Shown piece by piece: positions 58,123 through 64,000 of a stretch of DNA of 64,000 bases; the first letter of the stretch is position 1; each line of letters begins with the position of its first letter. The notes beneath the pieces were generated by a model. The model saw only the letters and a list, made by a program, of their open reading frames with translations. It had not been told where the DNA came from and searched no databases. A program made the position numbers and the translations under genes. Source of the DNA: an uncultured Eggerthellaceae bacterium. Lineage in GTDB: Bacteria; Actinomycetota; Coriobacteriia; Coriobacteriales; Eggerthellaceae. The stretch is taken from contig CAJURZ010000008.1 of assembly GCA_910588905.1 (NCBI GenBank), forward strand, positions 20,836-84,835, read 5' to 3'.

Positions 58123-60110
58123 CAGAGCGAAAGGTCCAGTCGGGAGCCGGACATCGTGCGTCGGCTCAGTTCGAGCAGGCATGCCGTTGCCTGCACCTCT
58201 TGGCCACGGGTGGCATCCTCCAATGCCTGAGCGATGGTCTCAGGAGAGATGAAGCCCTCATCTACCAGGAACGCGAGCGCATCCAGATCTCCTCCCTGGG
58301 CGCAATGCATGCAAATGGGCAACTCCTTGCGCCGGAAGATGCTCTCATATACTTCGCGTACACCATCCTGCATGCCCCAGGGGCACTGCAGACGCTCCAC
58401 AGCGGCCCGGGCGAACTCGTCAGCGTCACCACAGTGCGTGACCCATGCATCGTAATAGGGGAAGCGCACGATGGTCCTTCCCTCGGCAGTGGCGAACATA
58501 TCCGTCAGATCTCGATAGCGCGGGGTCAGAGAGGGCGGTGTGAGGACGAGCGTGAACGTCTCTCCTGCCTGTTCGGCCGCAAGCGCCGCCTCGCGCGTGA
58601 TCGCGCTCATGCCCTGGAGCTGCACCCGTATCCTCCGCGGAGCCCGTCCCAGCGCCAAAGAGCCCCGAGCGATGCTCTGCATGTGGTCATGCACGATGAG
58701 CTCTTCCACCTCCACGGCTCCGAAGAACGCGTGGGGTGCAAGCTGGTTCACAGCATCAGGGATGCGCACGAGCGCATCGGGCCCTACGTAGACAAGGGCC
58801 TTGTCACTGCCTGCATGCCCTGCGCCCCGTTCGCACAGAAGCCCGCTCTCCACATAGAAGCGCTCATTGGCGCCATCCAGCTCCAACCCGCGGAGCAGGT
58901 GCGCGCACCGCGCCGGACTCGACCCCTGGACCAGCAATGCATCGATGCCGATATGCATCACCGCACGCCCGATGCGCATCGCCGGGATGGCTGTATCCGT
59001 GAACGCGTGATCACCGATCCACTCAAGGCTCTCAGGCAGATCCACCCGGAACAGATTGCGACATCCCTGGAAGGCCCCATCCTCTATATGGGTGAGGCCT
59101 TCGGGTATGGAGACGAAGCGTATATGCAAGTTGCGTCGGAGCGCATCTGCCCCCACGCGCACGGTCCCCGGCCGCACCACGTATTCAGAGACGCAGCTCA
59201 AGAGCTCTGCCAGCTCATCCTGGCGGTACAGACCACCGTCGGCATCTATCTCATAGATGCCATTCGCCCCATCCACGGTGATAGCACCCTCGTGGGCGCG
59301 GCGTGCGGCGGGCGTCCCTGCGAAGGCCAGCAGCTCCACTGCTTCCACCTTCGCAGGAATGCGCACCCTCTCTACGCCAGAATGAGCGAATGCCGATGCC
59401 CCTATCCGCTGTAGCGTCTCAGGCAGGATGCAGGCCTTGAGCTTGCGGCAGCCGAAGCAGGCCTTCTCCCCTATCGCCTCCACCCCTTGGGGAACATCCA
59501 GCCAGGCGATATCGGTCTTGGCGAATGCGAGCCGCCCGATGGAGCGGAGGCCGACGGGCAGCGTCACGCGTTCGAGGGATGAGACGGAATCGAACGCACG
59601 CTCACCGATGCGCTCGCACCCTGGGAGCACCTCGTAGGTATCCACCGGCACCACCAGGCGCACGAGCTCCTTGCCGTCCTTGGTGTAGAGCGCCTGCCCA
59701 TCGGACATGAAGCAGGGGTTATCCGGATGCACCTCTACGCGTTCGTGGGCCCGCGGCCCCTCTTGGCCCTGAGCAACCCACGTGATCTCAGGACCCACCT
59801 GGATGACATCGGCCTCCTGCCTTCCCATAAGCGTGGGATCGTCAAGATGGGAAGGACCCGGACCCTCTCTGTGTTCCGATAGATGATCGCGGCGCTTTCC
59901 CGTATCCGCTTCTCCGGTTGAGCACAGAACCGACTCTCGTGCCCCGAGAGCAGGATCGTTGATGAGGTGCAGGTTCGCCAACTCTACAGGACTCAGACGC
60001 ACATCCACTGTGGCACCCCTTTCCTCAAGATCTCTCATCAGAACACCGAAGGGCAGGACTCTCACCGGCCCTGCCCCTTTAGATCCTTGCAACCGCTCTT
60101 TCTGCGACAT
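58122..60110 (-). CDS. Cytoplasmic BspA-type leucine-rich repeat protein, first gene of the MoxR-VWA operon
   Basis: The 662-residue product has no signal peptide. After about 160 N-terminal residues it has LRR_5 repeats (for example GERAFDSVSSLERVTLPVGL, RSIGRLAFAKTDIAWLDVPQ, EAIGEKACFGCRKLKACILP). The C-terminal ~170 residues are helical (YDAWVTHCGDADEFARAAVE, LPICMHCAQGGDLDALAFLV, EGFISPETIAQALEDA) and look like a capping or ankyrin-like domain. The stop overlaps the VWA gene start, so the two are coupled. No strong Shine-Dalgarno is seen at 60110, and the true start could be inside. In other BspA-type proteins LRRs are exported; here they seem intracellular, perhaps to recognise a client. 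Confidence 0.8.
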   Translation of the reverse strand: MSQKERLQGSKGAGPVRVLPFGVLMRDLEERGATVDVRLSPVELANLHLINDPALGARESVLCSTGEADTGKRRDHLSEHREGPGPSHLDDPTLMGRQEADVIQVGPEITWVAQGQEGPRAHERVEVHPDNPCFMSDGQALYTKDGKELVRLVVPVDTYEVLPGCERIGERAFDSVSSLERVTLPVGLRSIGRLAFAKTDIAWLDVPQGVEAIGEKACFGCRKLKACILPETLQRIGASAFAHSGVERVRIPAKVEAVELLAFAGTPAARRAHEGAITVDGANGIYEIDADGGLYRQDELAELLSCVSEYVVRPGTVRVGADALRRNLHIRFVSIPEGLTHIEDGAFQGCRNLFRVDLPESLEWIGDHAFTDTAIPAMRIGRAVMHIGIDALLVQGSSPARCAHLLRGLELDGANERFYVESGLLCERGAGHAGSDKALVYVGPDALVRIPDAVNQLAPHAFFGAVEVEELIVHDHMQSIARGSLALGRAPRRIRVQLQGMSAITREAALAAEQAGETFTLVLTPPSLTPRYRDLTDMFATAEGRTIVRFPYYDAWVTHCGDADEFARAAVERLQCPWGMQDGVREVYESIFRRKELPICMHCAQGGDLDALAFLVDEGFISPETIAQALEDATRGQEVQATACLLELSRRTMSGSRLDLSL

Positions 60111-60118
60111 GAATCTAT

Positions 60119-60132
60119 GCCTAACGTTAGGC
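60119..60132. repeat. 14-bp palindrome at the MFS stop codon
   Basis: GCCTAACGTTAGGC is perfectly self-complementary and includes the MFS stop codon. It is too short for a terminator and might be an operator for the LRR-VWA-MoxR operon that begins 10 bases downstream. Confidence 0.45.
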
Positions 60133-61353
60133 CACGTTCTCGATCACTTCGCAGGATTCCTCTACTACCACTGTTTGATTTTGTGAATACAGCTTGAGCG
60201 GCAGCAAGAGCGCCGCACCCAGTACGCAGAAGCCGCACATAGTGATAGCAGCCACGGTCCAACCGAATGACTGAGCCACCGCACCGATAAGGGGCGGCCC
60301 CAAGAGAATGCCCAGATTGAAGCCGATGGACACCACACCCAAGGCCACGCCTGCCAATTCAGGCTTCTTCACCGTGAGCGCCGTCATCGTCCAGAGAACG
60401 CACGGGAATCCGGCATCAGCAAAGGAGTAGACGATCACGAAGGGGATGATGAGCATAGGATTGCCGAACACCATGCCCCAGAGGACCACGACCCCGTAGA
60501 GAACCAGCATGAGCGAGCCGAATATCTTCTGATTCCGCACCTTATTCAGGATGGATCCCCATACCAATGCCGCCACCACAGCCCCTAAGGAGAAGCACGC
60601 AACCCAGTTATTCGATTCATCCACAGACCAGCCATAGACATCGGTCCAGCAGGTAGCCACCCAATTCACGAAGCCGAAGCATGCGATGCAGAAGCACATC
60701 GTTACCAGCGACATCAGCCATGGGAAGGGAGATCTGATGCCCTCTGCGATCGAGACTTCTTCACTCTCCACATCCGCATAGCTCTCCTCAGGCCGCGGGC
60801 TCTTCACGCATATCACGTAGAAGACGAGCGCCACGACACAGGCAGCAAGGCCGAACCACCACATGCCCTGCCATCCGAAGTTGAAGGTGAGCACGCCACC
60901 CAGGAAGAACATCACTGCCTGGGCACACATCTGGTACACCGCCCAGATGCTCATGGGAAGACCACGCTTCGTCTCCGGGAACCACATGGCGATGACCGCC
61001 GGCCCGATGACCGACATGAGGCCCACGCCCATGCCCTCGATGATGCGGCTCACCATGAGGACGGCGGTGTTCTCCACCGCAAGCCCGAGGAGCGATCCGC
61101 CGATAGCGCAAACGAGCGCGATGATGCCGCCCCACTTCGGGCCGATCTTGTTCAGGATGACAGCTGCCGGGATAGCGATCACGATGCCCACCAGCGAGAA
61201 AACGGAACTAAGCCACCCCGCGGTGGCCATGTCGATATGGAGCGCCTCCTGCAGAACGAGCATGCATGGAGCAACCTTGTTCTGCACAAGGGCTAGAGCG
61301 ATTCCAGCGAAGATCGTTGCCAAGGCTACGATCCAGGCCTTCTTCGTATTCAT
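60127..61353 (-). CDS. MFS transporter, first of a paralogous pair
   Basis: The start at 61353 (MNTKKAWIVALATIFAGIAL) has GAGG upstream. The 408-residue product has 12 membrane segments and MFS motifs: WLSSVFSLVGIVIAIPAAVI, GMGVGLMSVIGPAVIAMWFP, ETKRGLPMSIWAVYQM. It shares SVFxxxGxxxAxPAxxLxxKIGPK-type patterns, RGLPMxxW and LLGPPLIGA with the downstream-encoded neighbour. The substrate is unknown; closely linked MFS pairs beside molybdopterin oxidoreductases in this family often serve an organic substrate. Confidence 0.92.
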   Translation of the reverse strand: MNTKKAWIVALATIFAGIALALVQNKVAPCMLVLQEALHIDMATAGWLSSVFSLVGIVIAIPAAVILNKIGPKWGGIIALVCAIGGSLLGLAVENTAVLMVSRIIEGMGVGLMSVIGPAVIAMWFPETKRGLPMSIWAVYQMCAQAVMFFLGGVLTFNFGWQGMWWFGLAACVVALVFYVICVKSPRPEESYADVESEEVSIAEGIRSPFPWLMSLVTMCFCIACFGFVNWVATCWTDVYGWSVDESNNWVACFSLGAVVAALVWGSILNKVRNQKIFGSLMLVLYGVVVLWGMVFGNPMLIIPFVIVYSFADAGFPCVLWTMTALTVKKPELAGVALGVVSIGFNLGILLGPPLIGAVAQSFGWTVAAITMCGFCVLGAALLLPLKLYSQNQTVVVEESCEVIENVA

Positions 61354-61425
61354 AACGAACCTCACATCCGAGCCCTTTCCCCTGCCACGGGAAGCAGCAG
61401 GGGCGGGTTCTTGCAAACGTATTCT

Positions 61426-62673
61426 TTATGCGCTCTGCTCGCCCTTCGGAATGACGCCTTCGCTATGACCGTGGTAATAGGTCTTCACGAAGAAGAAGAG
61501 GACAGCACCAACGATAGAAGCAACGGCCAGCGGCACTGTTGCAGCAGCCCAACCGTAATTCTCGATGAAGAACCCGGTGATAGGGGGACCGAGCAGCGTG
61601 CCGATATTCAAGCCAACATTCAAGATGCCGATGGATGTACCGGCATATTCAGGCTTCTTCGCCGTAGAGGGCACCATGGTCCAATAGGCCGTAGGAATAG
61701 CCCCCTCAAGGAATGGGTAGATGATGATGAAAGGCAACAGCAGCGCCGGATCATCCATCCGGAAGCAGAAGAACAGGATGAAAGTGTACAGCGCAAAGCC
61801 GATAACACCCATGAAGCGGCGATTGCCCAACTTGATATGATTCATCACCCAGCCGAGCAGGATGACGATGGGTACCTCAAGGGCGTACATGACCGACACC
61901 CACCAGTTGGACTGATTCATGTCGCCATTGAAGAACTCCTGTGCCCAGAAGAGCGAGATGTACGTAGCAAAGCCGAAGCAGCAGAACGTGAAGATGAGTC
62001 CGCAAGCGGTTAACACCCAGGTAGAACCAGACTTGAAGCCCTCACCGAAGTGGAACTCCTCGGGATCTTCACCCTCAGCATAGTTCGGCATATCCCCATC
62101 AGGCTCCTTCACCTTCCACTGGTACAGAACCAATGCGATGACACAGAGGATGAACACGAACCACCAAACACCCTGCCAACCCCAGTTTGCAGCGATGCCG
62201 CCACCGAAGAAGAACAAGATGGTCTGGGAAGCCATCATCCATGAGCCCCATACACCCATCGGAAGGCCACGCTTCTCAGCAGGGAACCACATAGAGATGA
62301 TGGCGGGACCCACCACAGCGATCATGCCTACGCCCACACCTTCGATGATACGGGTGAGCAAGAGCATCCAGAATTCGGTGCAGAACGCACCAATGGCGCA
62401 ACCAAGGGCACAGCACGCAAGCGAGATGACACCGATCTTCTTGGCGCCGAGCCGTTGCAAGAGCCAAGATGCTGGCAGAGCTGTGATCATACCCATGATG
62501 GTGAACACAGAGGTGAGCCAACCGGCATCGGTCTCACCGATGCCGAAGTCCAACATCACGACATCGATAACAGGTGGAACCTTATTCTGAGCACTAGCCA
62601 AAGCTAGGCCACCCAGGAATGCGATGATGACGATGAGCCACGCAGTGGTCGTCGCCTTTTGCTTGTTTGACAT
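61426..62673 (-). CDS. MFS transporter, second of the pair
   Basis: The 415-residue product starts MSNKQKATTTAWLIVIIAFLG with GAGAGGGGAAATC upstream. It has 12 membrane segments with WLTSVFTIMGMITALPASWL, GVGVGMIAVVGPAIISMWFP and EKRGLPMGVWGSWM. It is a clear paralogue of the protein encoded at 60127-61353, from a tandem duplication. The gene lies 127 bases past the zinc-ribbon protein gene and may be transcribed with the oxidoreductase locus. Confidence 0.92.
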   Translation of the reverse strand: MSNKQKATTTAWLIVIIAFLGGLALASAQNKVPPVIDVVMLDFGIGETDAGWLTSVFTIMGMITALPASWLLQRLGAKKIGVISLACCALGCAIGAFCTEFWMLLLTRIIEGVGVGMIAVVGPAIISMWFPAEKRGLPMGVWGSWMMASQTILFFFGGGIAANWGWQGVWWFVFILCVIALVLYQWKVKEPDGDMPNYAEGEDPEEFHFGEGFKSGSTWVLTACGLIFTFCCFGFATYISLFWAQEFFNGDMNQSNWWVSVMYALEVPIVILLGWVMNHIKLGNRRFMGVIGFALYTFILFFCFRMDDPALLLPFIIIYPFLEGAIPTAYWTMVPSTAKKPEYAGTSIGILNVGLNIGTLLGPPITGFFIENYGWAAATVPLAVASIVGAVLFFFVKTYYHGHSEGVIPKGEQSA

Positions 62674-62800
62674 TAGATTTCCCCTCTCGACCGCTTTGTG
62701 TAATGCAGGAGAACTAGGGTTTCAATAGAGCAATCCAGTAGAATGAACGAACGATCGGCACCCCTCTTAGGTCGATCGCGATGCTTCCGAAATGCGGGTG

Positions 62801-63139
62801 TCAACCCCTGAACTGGTGCCCGCATTTCTTGCAGACCGTCCGACTGCTGATGGCATATGCCCCGCATACAGGACAGATCTTCGTGCGCCCTTCCTTCAGA
62901 CAATCACCGCACAGCGGTTTCTCGAAGGGCGTACAGAAGAAGCACGCCTTTTTGACCTCCGCATTGAGGTGCGTGACTGCCTTGGTGTCATCGTGTTCGA
63001 GCACCCGTCCGCATTTCTTGCAGGTTTCCCGCTCATAGGGGTTGTACCACCCACAAGCGGGGCACTCGACGGGGAACTTGAACTCCGCCTTCTTATGGCA
63101 ACGCTGACACCAAGGGCTGCAGGTTCTGCAATTGGGCAT
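62801..63139 (-). CDS. Zinc-ribbon protein (five to six CxxC motifs)
   Basis: The 112-residue product has many paired cysteines: CRTCSPWCQRCHKK, VECPACGWYNP, ETCKKCGRVL, ACFFCTPFEKPLCGDCLK, KICPVCGAYAI and TVCKKCGHQF. This is a tandem of zinc ribbons. The start is preceded by AGGAGGAGC. Such proteins often serve as assembly factors or regulators. Its place beside a molybdopterin oxidoreductase suggests, as a guess only, a maturation or metal-delivery role. Confidence 0.85.
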   Translation of the reverse strand: MPNCRTCSPWCQRCHKKAEFKFPVECPACGWYNPYERETCKKCGRVLEHDDTKAVTHLNAEVKKACFFCTPFEKPLCGDCLKEGRTKICPVCGAYAISSRTVCKKCGHQFRG

Positions 63140-63201
63140 CCGCTCCTCCTCTTTTCCAAGGTTCAGATGCGCCGATCACGCACCCATACGGGATGAAGCG
63201 C

Positions 63202-63468
63202 CTACTGCGGAGCGCCCGGAGCCTTCGGGGCACCCGGTGCCGCCGGAGGAGCACCTGGAGCCGTAGGGGCATCATCAAGGCCCTTGGGCTTCAGGGAGAT
63301 CTCAGCAGGTGCTGCTGGAGAGTTGGCTGCGATGGCATCCTCAGCAGCCTTCTTGGAAGCAGCCAGATCAGCGCCGCACTTCTTGCAGGTTGCATCTGTC
63401 GGCTTATTGAACGTATCGCACTCGAGACACTTGACGATAGTCACCGATGCTGCAGGTCTGAAACACAT
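63202..63468 (-). CDS. Short zinc-ribbon protein with Ala/Pro-rich tail
   Basis: The 88-residue product has one zinc ribbon (VKCLECDTFNKPTDATCKKC) and an Ala/Pro-rich C-terminus with repeated APGAP. It lies 62 bases after the ferredoxin operon hairpin and shares the TCKKCG sequence with the next zinc-ribbon gene, suggesting duplication of a single module. The start is preceded by AAGGAGA. The function is unknown. Confidence 0.75.
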   Translation of the reverse strand: MCFRPAASVTIVKCLECDTFNKPTDATCKKCGADLAASKKAAEDAIAANSPAAPAEISLKPKGLDDAPTAPGAPPAAPGAPKAPGAPQ

Positions 63469-63488
63469 GGTATCTCCTTACTATCTTT

Positions 63489-63540
63489 GGGGCCGGGGCA
63501 CCCCGGCATGGCGCTCAAGACATCTCTTGGCCACGCCGGG
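63489..63540 (-). other. GC-rich hairpins between ferredoxin and zinc-ribbon genes
   Basis: CCCGGC...GCCGGG (63502-63540, with an inner GGC/GCC pair) and a nearby GGCCGGGG/CCCCGG pair. There is no U-tract, so this is more likely a processing or stabilising element than a terminator. Confidence 0.45.
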
Positions 63541-63557
63541 AACCTCGGAGGCAGTTC

Positions 63558-63902
63558 TTACTGCTCGGGCACGTACAGCCAAGAGCGAGGGGTCTCTTTG
63601 ACGAGCTCTACCAGCTCATCCACGGTGCCGTACTTCATGCACGCGGACTGGCAGTGGTGCACGCACGTGGGGAGCTTGCCCTCCGCAGTGCGGTCGGCGC
63701 ACAGATCGCACTGGGACGTGAACACGGGCAGGTTGTTGTACTCGTACTTGCCATTAGCCATCATGGTGGGGCCGTCCTCGAACAGCACGATGCCGTTCGC
63801 CTCGCCAGCCTTCCAGCCATGCTCCACCTTACAGGCCATGACGCAGGAGCGGCAGGCGGTGCACCAGGTGTAATCGATGAAGAGTCCGTACTTCTCAGCC
63901 AT
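63558..63902 (-). CDS. Two-cluster [4Fe-4S] ferredoxin subunit of a molybdopterin oxidoreductase
   Basis: The 114-residue product has CTACRSCVMACKVEHGW (CxxCxxCxxxC) and CDLCADRTAEGKLPTCVHHC. DmsB-type electron-transfer subunits have four clusters in about 200 residues; this one has two clusters in half the length. GGAGGATT lies upstream. It follows the molybdopterin subunit gene by two bases, so the two are translated as one unit. Small partner ferredoxins are known from Eggerthella-type reductases and dehydroxylases, including catechol dehydroxylases. Confidence 0.9.
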   Translation of the reverse strand: MAEKYGLFIDYTWCTACRSCVMACKVEHGWKAGEANGIVLFEDGPTMMANGKYEYNNLPVFTSQCDLCADRTAEGKLPTCVHHCQSACMKYGTVDELVELVKETPRSWLYVPEQ

Positions 63903-63904
63903 TT

Positions 63905-64000
63905 TTAGAATCCTCCCTTGCGGGTCACGATCTCAGAAGGCGAGCAGTCGTTCTCCTTCGTGACCGGATAGATCTTGCAGATCTGGTTCGCGTAGGGCGC
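63905..64000 (-). CDS. C-terminal end of a molybdopterin-dependent oxidoreductase catalytic subunit (partial)
   Basis: Only the last 31 residues and the stop codon lie in the window, reading NQICKIYPVTKENDCSP and ending TRKGGF. The frame is open to the right edge. CKIYPVTKENDCSPSE is the kind of C-terminus found in DMSO reductase-family subunits of Eggerthellaceae. It precedes the ferredoxin gene, which supports the call. Confidence 0.65.
   Translation of the reverse strand, partial: APYANQICKIYPVTKENDCSPSEIVTRKGGF

Overview
The window reads as chromosomal DNA of a high-GC, anaerobic, gut-type actinobacterium, most likely of the Eggerthellaceae (Slackia/Eggerthella-like). This is an inference. 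It rests on the end of a molybdopterin oxidoreductase with a short two-cluster ferredoxin partner, paired MFS carriers, a BaiA-like short-chain dehydrogenase, oleate hydratase, cytochrome bd, BspA-type leucine-rich repeat proteins and the general codon character. Nearly all genes lie on the minus strand. No phage, transposase, CRISPR array or rRNA operon is visible; two tRNA genes are present.

Layout. 1-2600: a partial PurF-like protein, a SpoU-type RNA methyltransferase, and rpsI-rplM behind a leader of about 200 nt. 2600-9100: a compact minus-strand run of a MoaE-like protein, a lipoprotein serpin, lysA, hom, a HAD phosphatase and a CmpB-like membrane protein. 9100-18060: a repeat-rich spacer, then purL, a small membrane protein, purC and a DnaQ-DinG fusion helicase. 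18155-27551: a tail-anchored protein, a two-component system, a Tat-exported protein, a TauE/SafE carrier, a glycosyltransferase, a membrane beta-domain protein and an orphan LytS-type kinase. 27564-33174: purB, a second beta-domain membrane protein and a Ser/Thr kinase whose N-lobe is split by about 280 residues. 33175-41633: a hairpin-rich spacer, tRNA-Leu, two TrkA-type proteins, a cell-wall enzyme candidate with a structured leader, a CBS protein, a DUF4190-like protein and cydAB. 41832-50000: oleate hydratase, a BaiA-like dehydrogenase, tRNA-Phe, a very large LRR plus VWA surface protein and an AlbA/Schlafen-type regulator. 50000-60110: a small membrane protein, a prepilin peptidase, a HemN-like radical SAM enzyme, a 75-residue ORF, an arylamine N-acetyltransferase, a trigger-factor-like chaperone, and a MoxR ATPase/VWA/LRR three-gene operon. 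60127-64000: two paralogous MFS carriers, two zinc-ribbon proteins, a ferredoxin and the C-terminus of a molybdopterin oxidoreductase.

How genes fit together. Purine synthesis genes (PurF-like, purL, purC, purB) are scattered singly or in pairs. lysA-hom form the amino-acid part of one run. The last 4 kb look like the end of a respiratory or dehydroxylating oxidoreductase locus with its own carriers. The strongest candidates for something undescribed are the MoxR-VWA-LRR operon, the kinase with an insertion inside its N-lobe, the structured leader upstream of the cell-wall enzyme, the lipoprotein serpin inside a biosynthetic run, and two families of palindromic intergenic repeats with compensatory stem changes.

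Where several in-frame starts exist I chose the one with a Shine-Dalgarno sequence or a recognised family N-terminus and say so. All calls come from reading the sequence; no database search was possible.
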